Source of the DNA: JAXHUH01 sp034211175
GTDB lineage: Bacteria > Actinomycetota > Acidimicrobiia > Acidimicrobiales > CAIXPF01
Length of the DNA stretch: 63,856 nt
Assembly: GCA_034211175.1 (NCBI GenBank)
Contig: JAXHUH010000307.1
Coordinates: 1-63,856, forward strand
Direction: 5' to 3'
Positions 55,527 to 63,856 of this stretch are shown piece by piece. A program made the position numbers and the translations under genes. The notes beneath the pieces were generated by a model. That model was not told where the DNA came from. It saw only the letters and a program-made list of their open reading frames with translations, and made no database searches. Within the stretch, counting starts at the first letter, position 1, and each line of letters opens with the position of its first letter.

Positions 55527-56680
55527 CGCCGGCGAGCCTCTGCCCAGGTGAGGCCCTGCTCCACGTCGACGTCGTGGGGCAGGCCGAGGACCCGCTCGCC
55601 GATGATGTTGCGCTGCACGTCGCCGGTGCCGCCGCCGATCGTGAGGGCCGGGGCGAACAGGTAGCCGTGGGTCCACATGTCGGCGTCGCCGCCGAAGGGG
55701 CCGACGTCGGAGCGCACGCCGGCGGTACCGGCCAGGTCCTTGGCCAGCTCCATGATGTGCTGGCCGTGCTCGTCGGCCATCACCTTGCGGATCGACGCCT
55801 CCGGCCCCGGCGGCCGGCCCTTGATGGCCGCGGTCACCGTGCGGAGGCGGATCAGGCGCAGCAGCTCCGACTCGATGTGGAGTTGGGCGAGGCGCTGGCG
55901 CACGAGCGGATCGTCGACCCGGCCGTGGGCGCGGACCAGGTCCAGGAGGTCGTCGGCTGTGGGCCCCATGCCCCACAACGCACCGCCGGAGGACAACGAC
56001 ACCCGCTCGTTGCCGAGCGTGACCTTGGCCAGCGACCAGCCCCGGTTCTCCTCGCCCACCAGGTTCTCGGCCGGGATTCGAACGTCCGTGAGGAACACCT
56101 CGTTGAACGTGTGCCCGCCGGTCATCTCGATGATCGGGCGGATCTCGATGCCCGGGGTGTCCATCGGGCAGATGAAGTACGACACGCCCTCGTGCTTGGG
56201 CTGGTTCGGGTCCGTGCGGGCGATGAGGATGCCGTAGCTGGAGAACTGGGCGAGGGAGGTCCAGATCTTCTGGCCGTTGACCACGTACTCGTCGCCGTCG
56301 CGCACCGCCCGGGTCCCGAGGTTCGCCAGATCCGATCCGGCCTGGGGCTCGGAGAACAGTTGGCACCAGATCTCCTCACCTGCGAGCAGCGGCATGAGGT
56401 ACCGGTCCTTCTGCTCCTGGGTGCCGGCGTGCAGGATGGTCGGTCCGGCCCAACCGATGCCGATCGGGTTCATCGGCCGGCGCACGTCGGCCCGCTTGAG
56501 CTCGTCGTCGATCACCAGCTGCTGGATCGGGTCGGCGTCCAGTCCCCACGGAGCCGGCCAGTGCGGCGCCACGTAGCCCGCCTCCGCCAGCTGGCGCCCG
56601 CTCGGTGCGGGGTGCTCCTCCAGCCACTCCCGCACCGCCTTGCGGTCGGGGTGGTCCGGGCCCGGCAGGTCGAAGTCCAT
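55523..56680 (-). CDS. Acyl-CoA dehydrogenase
   Basis: The 385-residue protein has WCQLFSEPQAGSDLA, NGQKIWTSLAQFSSYGILIART, MTGGHTFNEVFLTDVRIP and GGGTGDVQRNIIGERVLGLP, a full FAD acyl-CoA dehydrogenase. The ATG at 56680 starts the family-like MDFDLPGPDHPDRKAV. It is coupled to the Baeyer-Villiger-type monooxygenase downstream. It resembles the dehydrogenase at 11601 but lacks that one's glycine-rich insert. Confidence 0.92.
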   Translation of the reverse strand: MDFDLPGPDHPDRKAVREWLEEHPAPSGRQLAEAGYVAPHWPAPWGLDADPIQQLVIDDELKRADVRRPMNPIGIGWAGPTILHAGTQEQKDRYLMPLLAGEEIWCQLFSEPQAGSDLANLGTRAVRDGDEYVVNGQKIWTSLAQFSSYGILIARTDPNQPKHEGVSYFICPMDTPGIEIRPIIEMTGGHTFNEVFLTDVRIPAENLVGEENRGWSLAKVTLGNERVSLSSGGALWGMGPTADDLLDLVRAHGRVDDPLVRQRLAQLHIESELLRLIRLRTVTAAIKGRPPGPEASIRKVMADEHGQHIMELAKDLAGTAGVRSDVGPFGGDADMWTHGYLFAPALTIGGGTGDVQRNIIGERVLGLPHDVDVEQGLTWAEARRR

Positions 56681-56881
56681 GTGTGCTCCTGTGCGCTCGG
56701 TCGTCTGCGGCGACAGTAGCGGCGCGCGACATCCGCAGGGCAACGTCTCGTCGCGACAGCGGAATCCCGTGCCGACGCGTCCGCGGCGCGTGGGCAGGGG
56801 CTGGCGGCTGCACCGGCCAAGGTTGCGCTGCAACGGATCTCCGTTACTACGTTTCACGTTTCGTCGTTCCAGGAGGCCCCC

Positions 56882-57936
56882 ATGTCCGTCGCGTCCCCCA
56901 GCGTCGTGTCGCCCATCACCACCCGCCGGATGTCCTTCGAGGAGTCGCTGCAGGAGGTCCCCCGCCACTTCGGCGCCGACGGCGACCTGCTGTCCAGCCA
57001 CATCGCTGCCTGCCTTTCGTCGGTGTTCCCCGACGGGGAGGACTTCTTCGTCCGGTCGGTCCGGAACTTCCGCGGTGAGGTCGCCGACCCGCTCCTGTCC
57101 CAGCAGATGCGGGGCTTCATCGGCCAGGAAGCGATCCATGGCCGTGAGCACCGGGCGTTCAACCGGCGCCTCGCCGAGCTCGGCTACCCGACCAGGTTCA
57201 TCGAGGCGGTGACCGAGCGGCTGCTCGCCCTGGCCGACCGGGTGCTCAGCCGCAAGGCGCGGCTCGCCGTGACCGCCGCCCTCGAGCACTACACCGCCAC
57301 TCTCGCCGAGCAGCTGCTCCGTGACGACGAGACCAAGGCGCTGTTCGGTCAGCCCAAGGTGCTCGAGCTGTTCCTGTGGCACGCCCTGGAGGAGTCCGAA
57401 CACAAGACCGTCGCCTTCGACGTGTACCGGGCCGTAGGCGGTACCGAGCGCATGCGCCGCGTCGTGATGGATGCCGTCACCGTCGGGTTCCTCGGCGGCA
57501 TCGAGCTCGTCGTCGACGGCGAGGAGGTCGAGCTCAAGGACCGGCTGGCCTACAAGGGCATGATGCTCGAGCGTGTGCCCAACCTGGCCATCGCCATCGG
57601 GTACACGAACGCGTCGTGGACCCTGAAGTGCGACCTGACCTGCCGGTACGTGATGCGGCTGCTCAACCACATGCGGGACACCGGTCTGCGCCAGTGCACG
57701 CCGGTGAACACCGACCCCGACGTCACCGCCGAGCCGCTGCTCAACCTGAACTCTGGCTACATCACGCGGCCCTGGACCGCATGCCCGCCCAGGGCAACCG
57801 CTTCCCGTGGCAGCTGTACCAGAGCTACCTCCAGGACTACCGGGCCACCCGCAGAGCCGACGTCGACGATGGCGTCGTGCAGTTCACGAATCCGGCGGAT
57901 CGGTCCGAACGCCGAGCCCCCGTCGCCGCCGGGTGA
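56882..57936 (+). pseudogene. Predicted metal-dependent hydrolase (PF10118 type), frameshifted near the C-terminus
   Basis: The ATG at 56882 behind AGGAGG opens about 295 residues with FFVRSVRNFRGEVADP, GQEAIHGREHRAFNR and WHALEESEHKTVAFDVY, the His/Glu-rich motifs of PF10118. A one-base loss near 57762-57770 shifts the frame; the next frame continues LDRMPAQGNRFPWQLYQSYL and stops at 57936. The biochemical role is not established; members bind metal and are common in actinobacterial lipid regions. It is divergent from the acyl-CoA dehydrogenase gene. Confidence 0.75.
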
Positions 57937-58159
57937 GCGACGCGACCGGGCGCTGATGCGCCCGCGGGTGTGCCTCCAGGACGCCGGGCCGTGGCCGCCG
58001 ACCTGGGCGGCCCGGACACCCCAACTGCGCTGGCTGGCCAGCCGGCACCCGAGCTCTGCCGCCTGGACGGCCGGTCAGCGTCAGTCCTGCCGGGCAATCG
58101 GGCCGGCTCGGCGACCTCGGCCCCTCCGGATGGGCGGCCGGGCGTGGCCGCGGGCTCGA
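57937..58159. other. No gene supported
   Basis: The interval holds short open frames on both strands, but none shows a recognisable domain, ribosome site or homologous pattern. It lies between two broken genes. Confidence 0.5.
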
Positions 58160-58470
58160 CGCCGTAGGGCACCGGCGGCACCCGGTCGAGGGACGATCGC
58201 AGCTCGTCCGCGAGCACGTCGGGGAACAGGCCGGGGCTCGAGGCGACGAGCTGGGCCAGCTTCACGTAGGTGGGGCCCAGCTCCTCGAAGGCGTCGCGCA
58301 CGGCGCGGGACGCCCGGACCGACCGCGGGGCGGTCCCGGGCCGGGTCGCCGCCACCGCGGCGCGGCCGAGCACCCGGGCGGTGGTCGTCGCCCGGCGCAG
58401 CTCGCGGGCACGGAACTGGTTGATGTCCTCGGGAACGAGGCGCTCGATCCGCACCCGTCGAGGTCCGCCT
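58160..58470 (-). pseudogene. ABC1/UbiB-type kinase, N-terminal fragment
   Basis: On the minus strand, RIERLVPEDINQFRARELRR, then AFEELGPTYVKLAQLVASSP and GLFPDVLADELRSSLDRVPP is the N-terminal signature of ABC1/UbiB atypical kinases. After VPYG the sequence becomes unlike the family. It sits next to a second, plus-strand copy. Confidence 0.6.
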
Positions 58471-59230
58471 CGACCTCGACGGGATCCACCCGGGGGACCT
58501 GGCCCGGCTGGCGGAGGTGGTGTCCGCTTGCCCGCCACGGCGTGGTCACGGCGGCCCGGCGGGGCCCGTACATCGCGCTGCGGCTGCGGCTGCGGCGCCG
58601 CGCCCCCGCTCCCTCGCCGTGGCCCTGCGTCGCAGCTTCGTGGACCTCGGACCGACGTTCGTGAAGTTCGGCCAACTCATCGCGTCGAGTCCCGGCCTGT
58701 TCCCCACGGTGGCCGCTGACGAGTTCCGCAGCCTCCTCGACGAGGTGCCGTCCCTGCCGACCCCGGTGGTGCACCGCATCGTCGAGCGCTCGCTCGGCCG
58801 CCCCGTCCACCTGGCGTTCGATCACTTCGACGACGAACCGCTCGCCGCAGCTCCATCGCCCAGGTGCACCGCGCCCGGCTGCTCGACGGAACCCACGTGG
58901 TGGTCAAGGTCCGCCGCCCGGGGTTGCGGGGCAAGCTGTCCCGCGACGTGCGCGTGCTGCGGGCGGTCGCTGCGGTGCTGGGACGGATCAGCGGCCTCGG
59001 GCAGGTCATGAACCCGGTCGCCGTCGTCGACGACTTCGCCCAGACCCTGCGCTTCGAGCTCGACTTCCGCAACGAGGCCCGGTGATGGCCGAGTTCCGGG
59101 CCAACCTGTCCTCCTTCGGCGACAACCGGCACGTCACCACGCCCGAGCCCGTGTCCGGCATGTGCCACGAACGGGTCCTGGTGATGACCTACGTCGAGGG
59201 CCATCCGGTCGGTGGGCGGATGACCGCCGG
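58464..59230 (+). pseudogene. ABC1/UbiB-type kinase with several frameshifts, 3' truncated
   Basis: Pieces in several frames follow family order: GDLARLAEVVSA, LARHGVVTAARRGPYIA, SFVDLGPTFVKFGQLIASSP, then SIAQVHRARLLDG with VVVKVRRPGLRGKL (the A-loop and ATP-site Lys), FAQTLRFELDFRNEA, and MAEFRANL to VLVMTYVEGHPV. Breaks fall near 58535, 58850 and 59083. It stops at about 59230, before a TetR gene. ABC1 kinases support quinone or isoprenoid lipid metabolism. The gene is dead as read. Confidence 0.7.
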
Positions 59231-59276
59231 CACGAGCATCCCGGCTGCGCCGACGGCGCATGCGAGAATGGAGGTC

Positions 59277-59867
59277 ATGAGCGACTCCCCGGCGCTCGCC
59301 GCGCTCGGCCTCCCTCCAGTCCCCGCACCGGCGCTGGACCCGTACCTCGACGCCGCCGCGCGGTGCTTCGCCCGCCACGGTCTGCGCCGGACCCGTGTCA
59401 CCGACATCGCCGATGACGTCGGGGTGTCCCGGGTGACGGTGTACCGGCAGGTCGGAACCGTCGAGGACGTAGCCCGCCTGCTGCTGGCCCGAGAGCTCGA
59501 CCGCCTGGTCACCTCGCTCGTGCCCACACTCATGGCCGCCGACGACGCCGACGGCATCGTCTCGGTCATTGCTTCCGCCGTCGAGTTCGCCATCGAGCAT
59601 CCGGTGTTGTCGAAGGTCCTGCGGGACGAACCCGACCTGGTCGGCGCCTTCGTCATCGCCGAGCTGCCCACCCTGATCGACCGTCTGCTCGTGCTCGCCG
59701 ACCCGGTGGTGCGCCGCCTCGCCGAGCTTGACCGCAGCTCGAAGTTCGACATCCCGGTGCTGGGCGAGTGGGTGGCCCGGGTCGTGATCACGATGGTCGT
59801 CGCGCCGCCGGCCGACCCACCCGAGCAGTTCCTGGGCAAGGTGCTGCTGCCGGTGCTCGGCGGCTGA
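59277..59867 (+). CDS. TetR-family transcriptional regulator
   Basis: The 196-residue protein has the TetR DNA-binding domain LDAAARCFARHGLRRTRVTDIADDVGVSRVTVYRQ (about 20-55), followed by a helical effector domain. The start is uncertain: ATG at 59277 or 59268. GAGAAT directly before 59270 could be a -10 for a leaderless message. The target is unknown. The upstream kinase pseudogene and downstream broken hydrolase give no clue. Confidence 0.87.
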   Translation: MSDSPALAALGLPPVPAPALDPYLDAAARCFARHGLRRTRVTDIADDVGVSRVTVYRQVGTVEDVARLLLARELDRLVTSLVPTLMAADDADGIVSVIASAVEFAIEHPVLSKVLRDEPDLVGAFVIAELPTLIDRLLVLADPVVRRLAELDRSSKFDIPVLGEWVARVVITMVVAPPADPPEQFLGKVLLPVLGG

Positions 59868-59890
59868 ACGCCGCCGCGGACCGCACCGGG

Positions 59891-60550
59891 TCAGCCGGTC
59901 GTCTCCAGCCGCCAGGTGTGGCCCGGCTCGAGCACGTAGGGCCGCGACCGGGGCCGGTCCAGGACCAGCCCGAGCGCGTCGGCCGCCCACAGGTCGGCGA
60001 CGGGGCCCCGGGCCCGCTGGGCGAGGGACGCGCCGAAGGGGCCGTCGAGCAGTTCGCCGAGCAGCGCCGGCAGGCTGTCAGGGTGCTCGATCAGCCAGGA
60101 GTGACCGGCTCGCTCCACCCGCACGAGGGTGGCACCGGCAGTGCGAGCGGCGATCCTGGCGAACGGCCACCAGATGGCCAGGTCCCGGTCGCTGTGCACC
60201 ACCACCACCGGCACGCCCGCGTCGCGCAGGGCTTCGAGCCGCTGCTCGGAGCCCTGGTCCCCGATGGTGGCCACGAACGCGGCCGGCAGCGACGGCAGGG
60301 TCCGGAGCCGGTCGCCGAGCGACGGCGCGGCGAGCCGCGCGAGCGAACCGACGTGGTGGCGGGCCCGCACGACGGTCATGGCGATGTCGGCACCGAGCAA
60401 CCCGATGCCGAGCGGCACGAGCCCGGGCACGAAGCGACCCAGATACGTGAACCGGTCGAACCCGCCACCGATCGCGGCATTCACCGGGATGACGCCGAGG
60501 GCCCGCTCGGGCTCGGCGGTGGCCGCGTCGACCACGATGCGCCCGCCCCC
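59891..60550 (-). pseudogene. Alpha/beta hydrolase, N-terminus missing
   Basis: The open frame starts with VVDAATAEPERALGVIPVNA, which in this fold lies just after the nucleophile elbow. The first 90-100 residues, with the nucleophile, are absent. PVVVVHSDRDLAIW holds the acid and ERAGHSWLIEHP the catalytic His. A junction near 60550 separates it from an acyl-CoA dehydrogenase scrap. It is probably inactive. Confidence 0.65.
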
Positions 60551-60579
60551 TGTTGCTCTGTAAACCAGCGGTGATCGGG

Positions 60580-60755
60580 TCAGCGGCCGAGGCTGTCGCG
60601 GTTGGTGCGAACCTCACGGAAGGGGATGTCGGCGTCGACCGAGGGCTCCTTGGGCAAGCCGAGCACCCGCTCGCCGATGATGTTGTGCTGGATCTCGTCG
60701 GCACCACCGGCGATCGACTGCCCGGGCACGTCGGGGTGCCAACCGGCCGGCGCGG
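60580..60755 (-). pseudogene. Acyl-CoA dehydrogenase, C-terminal fragment
   Basis: About 55 residues with QSIAGGADEIQHNIIGERVL and GLPKEPSVDADIPF match the FAD-site C-terminus of the family, like 11601-12863. The rest of the gene is missing upstream of about 60755. 60756-60931 shows no gene I can support. Confidence 0.65.
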
Positions 60756-60931
60756 TCACGTCGAGCAGGTGCGCTGCCGGCTGGGCGGCTCGAGCCTGCC
60801 GACACCAGCCGCGGCAGCGACGACAGGCTCCACCGGCCCGCCTCCGCTCCGTACCGGCCAGTGGTTGGTTGCCCCCAGGCACGCCAGCCACGGCTGCCAG
60901 CGAGTACTCAGGGGAGGACGTCTACATCAGG

Positions 60932-61825
60932 TCAGGACGTGGTGACCGCCGGAACGGAGTGCTCCCAGTCGGCCAGCAGGGCGCGCAGCGCGGCGATGAG
61001 CGCCAGCGGCTGGTCCAGCGGCACGTGGTGGTGGGCCTGGGGGATCTCCACGAAGGGAGCGTTCCGGCCGAGCAGCTCGTTCATGTGGTCGACGACGTCG
61101 GGTGTGACGATGACGCTGAACTGGCCGTGGAGCACAGCGATGCGCGTCTGGACCATGGCCAGGTACTCGTGCAGCTCGTGCACCGTCACCCGCTCGAACA
61201 CCGTGCGATCGAACTTCCAGGTCCAGCCGTCCGTCGTCTCGCGGAGCGAGTGGCGGGCGATGTGACGGACGATGTAGTCGTTGTCGCAGGGCTGGGGCGG
61301 CACGAGGTGGAAGTGCTCCATGGCCTCCTCCAGCGACGGGTACGTCTTCGGGTTCGAGAACGCCCGGCCGCGGCTCGCCTCCTCGGTCTCCGGATCTGGT
61401 CGCCGGACGGGCGAGTCGATGATGATGGTGCCGGCGATGTCGTCGCCGTGCAACGCCGCGGTGAGTATCGCGACGAAGCCCCCCATGCTGTGCCCCACGG
61501 TGATCGGTCGCTGCATGCCCAGGGCCGTGGCGACGTCCAGGACCTCCCGCGCCCACTGCTCCATGGCGTAGCTGCTGCGGTGGCCGCTGTCCCCGTGGCC
61601 GCTCAGGTCCACGGCGGCCACGTGGTAGTCGTGGGTCAGCTGCGGGGCGATGAAGTCCCACCAGTGGGCGTGGGCGGCGCCGCCGTGCACGAGCACCAGC
61701 CCGGGCTCGGCCGTGTCGCCCCATGACAGGGCGTGGACGGGGCAGCCTTCGACATCGACCTGGGTGCTGCGGGCCGGGGTCGCCGTGGCGCTGGTGAACC
61801 AGGCCGGGGGGTGCGCGCTCGACAT
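60932..61825 (-). CDS. Alpha/beta hydrolase
   Basis: The 297-residue protein has LVLVHGGAAHAHWWDF, DLSGHGDSG, nucleophile elbow VGHSMGGFV (Ser about 118) and a late His-rich IPQAHHHVPLDQP. The ATG at 61825 follows TATCGT by six bases, so the mRNA may be leaderless. It is divergent from an enoyl-CoA hydratase gene. The substrate is unknown; a thioester, ester or C-C hydrolysis in the pathway is possible. Confidence 0.88.
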   Translation of the reverse strand: MSSAHPPAWFTSATATPARSTQVDVEGCPVHALSWGDTAEPGLVLVHGGAAHAHWWDFIAPQLTHDYHVAAVDLSGHGDSGHRSSYAMEQWAREVLDVATALGMQRPITVGHSMGGFVAILTAALHGDDIAGTIIIDSPVRRPDPETEEASRGRAFSNPKTYPSLEEAMEHFHLVPPQPCDNDYIVRHIARHSLRETTDGWTWKFDRTVFERVTVHELHEYLAMVQTRIAVLHGQFSVIVTPDVVDHMNELLGRNAPFVEIPQAHHHVPLDQPLALIAALRALLADWEHSVPAVTTS

Positions 61826-61983
61826 GCGGGCACGATAGGGAGGCTGGTCCTGCGGCCGAGAAACCGGCCCCGGCCGGACCCGCGCACTGGCGAGCAGCCG
61901 CAGCTGCGCGCACGACATGCGACGTGCGTCGTCGTGTGACCCGCACAGCGGCTAGGTTCCGGTGCCGGACCGAAAGGGGGGCT

Positions 61984-62784
61984 GTGCCGGTGGACGGTGT
62001 CGCGGTGGAACACGAGGGTCTGGTCGGGGTGGTCGAGCTGCGGTGTCCGCCGCACAACTTCTTCGACGCCGGACTGGTCGGGGAGCTCGCGTCCGCGTTC
62101 GAGGCGCTCGACGCCGACCCCGATTGCCGGGCGATCGTGCTCGCCGCCGAGGGGCGGTCCTTCTGCGCCGGGGCGGACTTCTCCGGCCGGCGCCCCGACG
62201 CCGGCTCCTTCTCTGGCGGCGGCGACGGGTCGGGCAGCACCGGCGCTGGCTCGCTGTACCACGAGGCGCTGCGGCTGTTCGCCATCGCCACCCCCGTGGT
62301 CGCCGCGGTCCACGGCCCGGCCATCGGCGGTGGACTCGGGCTCGCGCTGGTCGCCGACTTCCGCGTGACGTGCCCCGAGGCCCGATGGTCGGCCAACTTC
62401 GCCCGCCTGGGCTTCCACCCCGGGTTCGCCCTGACGGTCACGCTGCCCGAGCTGGTCGGCGGCCAGCACGCGCGGCGGTTGCTCTACACCGGCGCCCGGA
62501 TCGACGGACGCGAGGCCGCCGCCATCGGGCTCGCCGACGACTGCGTCGACGACGCCTCCGGGGTCCGGACACGCAGCCTCGAGCTCGCCGCCGAGATCGC
62601 CGGCTCCGCGCCGCTGGTGGTCCAGGCCGTCAAGCGCACCCTCGCCGGCGACCGGATCGAGCGGCTCCGGGCCGCCACGGACCACGAGCTCGCCGAGCAG
62701 GTCCGCTTGCTCGGCACCGACGACGCCCGAGAGGGCATCGCCGCCTATGCCGAGCGGCGCCCGCCCGTGTTCAACGGGCGGTAG
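61984..62784 (+). CDS. Enoyl-CoA hydratase/isomerase (crotonase family)
   Basis: The 266-residue protein has the crotonase oxyanion segments LAAEGRSFCAGADF and HGPAIGGGLGLALVADFRV, a glycine-rich insert at about 76-90, and the C-terminal VQAVKRTL. The position of the usual first catalytic Glu is occupied by the segment ANFARLGFHPGF, so the exact reaction (hydratase or isomerase) is unsure. The GTG at 61984 follows a G-run ribosome site. It is followed by an SDR and a carboxyltransferase, probably in one operon. Confidence 0.9.
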   Translation: MPVDGVAVEHEGLVGVVELRCPPHNFFDAGLVGELASAFEALDADPDCRAIVLAAEGRSFCAGADFSGRRPDAGSFSGGGDGSGSTGAGSLYHEALRLFAIATPVVAAVHGPAIGGGLGLALVADFRVTCPEARWSANFARLGFHPGFALTVTLPELVGGQHARRLLYTGARIDGREAAAIGLADDCVDDASGVRTRSLELAAEIAGSAPLVVQAVKRTLAGDRIERLRAATDHELAEQVRLLGTDDAREGIAAYAERRPPVFNGR

Positions 62785-62817
62785 CGGCTCGGACCGCACA
62801 AGCCAGGAGAGACCGAC

Positions 62818-63684
62818 ATGGAACAGCTCGAGGAGAAGGTCGCGGTCGTGACCGGCGGTGCGAGCGGGATCGGCCGGGCGGTCGCCACCCAGCTCGCCGG
62901 CGCCGGCATGCACGTGGTGATCGCCGACATCGAGCAGGACGCTCTGGATGCGACGGTCGCCGATCTCGTCGGTGCGGGGCACCGCGCCATCGGCGTGCGC
63001 ACCGACGTGTCCGACGGGGCGTCCGTGGAGGCGCTCGCCCGAACCACGCTCGACGAGTTCGGCGCCGTGCACGTGGTCCACAACAACGCCGGCGTCGGGG
63101 TCGGCGGGCCGGTGTGGACCCACACCGAGCGCGACTGGGAGTGGGTGCTGGGGGTGAACCTCTGGGGCGTCATCCACGGCATCCGGGTGTTCGTCCCCCT
63201 CATGATCGAGCAGGGCGGCCCCGCCCACGTCGTGAACACGGCGTCGATGGCCGGGCTCATCTCCGTGCCCTACCTGGCGGCGTACAACGTCTCCAAGCAC
63301 GGCGTCGTGACGTTGAGCGAGACGCTGCACCGGGACCTGGAGCTCGCCGGCCACGGCGACATCGGCGTGTCGGTCCTGTGCCCCGGCCTGGTCATGACGA
63401 ACATCTTCGAGTCGCAGCGGAACCGCCCCGACGAGCTCGCCGACGACGACGGCCCGCGGGGCCTGTCCGCGTTGCTCGACGTGGGGGAGGGCGGTGGTGC
63501 CACCGAGGAGGCACTGGGCGCGTTCGGGCAGGTGCTGCCAGCCGACGAGGTCGGCGCTGCCGTCGTCGACGCGGTGCGCACCGACCGGTTCTACGTGCTG
63601 ACCCATCCCGACATCACCCGCACGCTGGTCCGCACCCGCTGCGATGACATCATCGAGGCCCGCCACCCCACGCCGCTGCGGTGA
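62818..63684 (+). CDS. Short-chain dehydrogenase/reductase
   Basis: The 288-residue protein has the cofactor motif TGGASGIG near residue 13, NNAG, the catalytic Ser in NTASMAGL and the YNVSK pair. It oxidises or reduces an alcohol/ketone with NAD(P). It follows the crotonase by 33 bases, with AGGAGAGA before the ATG, and precedes the carboxyltransferase by 52 bases. Confidence 0.93.
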   Translation: MEQLEEKVAVVTGGASGIGRAVATQLAGAGMHVVIADIEQDALDATVADLVGAGHRAIGVRTDVSDGASVEALARTTLDEFGAVHVVHNNAGVGVGGPVWTHTERDWEWVLGVNLWGVIHGIRVFVPLMIEQGGPAHVVNTASMAGLISVPYLAAYNVSKHGVVTLSETLHRDLELAGHGDIGVSVLCPGLVMTNIFESQRNRPDELADDDGPRGLSALLDVGEGGGATEEALGAFGQVLPADEVGAAVVDAVRTDRFYVLTHPDITRTLVRTRCDDIIEARHPTPLR

Positions 63685-63736
63685 ACCAACCCCGCATCCG
63701 ACCAACATCCCGACCCCACCCGCGAGGAAACCATCC

Positions 63737-63856
63737 ATGAGAACACCGTTGCTGGCGCCGCCGCTGCCGTCGAGCGTCGACACGACCAGCGAGCAGTTCC
63801 GCAAGAACCGGGATGACGTGTTGGAGCAGCTCGCCGTCATCGAGGAGCTGCTCGGC
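63737..63856 (+). CDS. Acyl-CoA carboxylase carboxyltransferase subunit, N-terminus only
   Basis: The window ends 40 codons into this gene. MRTPLLAPPLPSSVDTTSEQ and FRKNRDDVLEQLAVIEELLG fit the start of carboxyltransferase (beta) subunits of propionyl/acyl-CoA carboxylases, which move CO2 from biotin to an acyl-CoA. Such a subunit could process propionyl-CoA or a branched acyl-CoA from the degradation pathway. The call is from a short stretch. Confidence 0.6.
   Translation, partial: MRTPLLAPPLPSSVDTTSEQFRKNRDDVLEQLAVIEELLG

Noticed and set aside
57970..58167. A plus-strand 65-residue frame that looks faintly coding
   Set aside because: No recognisable domain or ribosome site, and it lies among gene scraps.

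Overview
The window is high-GC DNA (about 70% by eye) from an actinobacterium, most likely an uncultured member of the Acidimicrobiia. That lineage is inferred from several features together: many fatty-acid/steroid-type acyl-CoA enzymes, thiolase-like proteins paired with DUF35 OB-fold proteins, P450s, an F420/luciferase-type oxidoreductase, fused and duplicated Liv-type ABC transporters, an LPxTG surface protein and apparently leaderless promoters. No rRNA, tRNA, CRISPR array, plasmid or phage module was seen.

Layout. 1-1500: a low-complexity stretch and an IS256-family element that has cut into the 3' end of a thiolase-like gene. 1.4-4.1 kb: that thiolase and an aldehyde dehydrogenase. 4.4-6.8 kb: an LPxTG surface protein divergent from an ECF sigma factor carrying its own membrane anchor. 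6.9-11.5 kb: minus-strand genes for a type-1 thiolase-like protein, hydratase 2, a DUF445 membrane protein and a 3-hydroxyacyl-CoA dehydrogenase. 11.6-15.3 kb: a plus-strand operon with overlapping genes (acyl-CoA dehydrogenase, hydrolase, DUF35, thiolase-like). 15.3-17.4 kb: a broken ferritin-like gene and a frameshifted aldehyde dehydrogenase. 17.5-26.0 kb: a Liv-type ABC transporter cluster with a fused LivH-LivM permease split by an IS481-family element, two extra exported/membrane proteins, LivG, LivF and a lipoprotein binding protein. 26.1-28.4 kb: a ferredoxin and ferritin-like (putative diiron) operon. 28.4-29.6 kb: a thioesterase divergent from a TetR regulator. 30-34.8 kb: a truncated secreted protein, then a minus-strand luciferase-like / nitronate monooxygenase / DUF35 / thiolase-like operon. 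34.9-36.8 kb: P450 and a carboxymuconolactone-decarboxylase-like gene. 36.9-41.7 kb: a GAF-GGDEF gene whose GGDEF domain is split by a block with a second LivH and binding protein. 42.2-49.5 kb: alcohol dehydrogenase, P450, two acyl-CoA synthetases, DUF35 and thiolase-like genes. 49.7-56.7 kb: an MMPL transporter ending in an XRE-type helix-turn-helix, a peroxiredoxin, a VOC protein, a Baeyer-Villiger-type monooxygenase and an acyl-CoA dehydrogenase. 56.9-60.9 kb: a PF10118 gene followed by gene scraps. 60.9-63.9 kb: hydrolase, enoyl-CoA hydratase, SDR and the start of a carboxyltransferase.

Together the genes look like a catabolic island for hydrophobic, probably sterol-, terpenoid- or branched-acid-like substrates: uptake (Liv systems, MMPL), oxygenation (P450s, BVMO, putative diiron operon), CoA activation, dehydrogenation, hydration, and thiolase-fold/DUF35 carbon-carbon cleavage. 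All five thiolase-fold proteins lack the usual nucleophilic cysteine. The specific substrate cannot be read from the sequence.

Caution: at least ten genes carry single-base frameshifts or an in-frame stop, and several are joined to unrelated fragments. Either the region is decaying, or the sequence is a low-accuracy long-read or draft assembly. Frameshift and junction claims should be read with that in mind.
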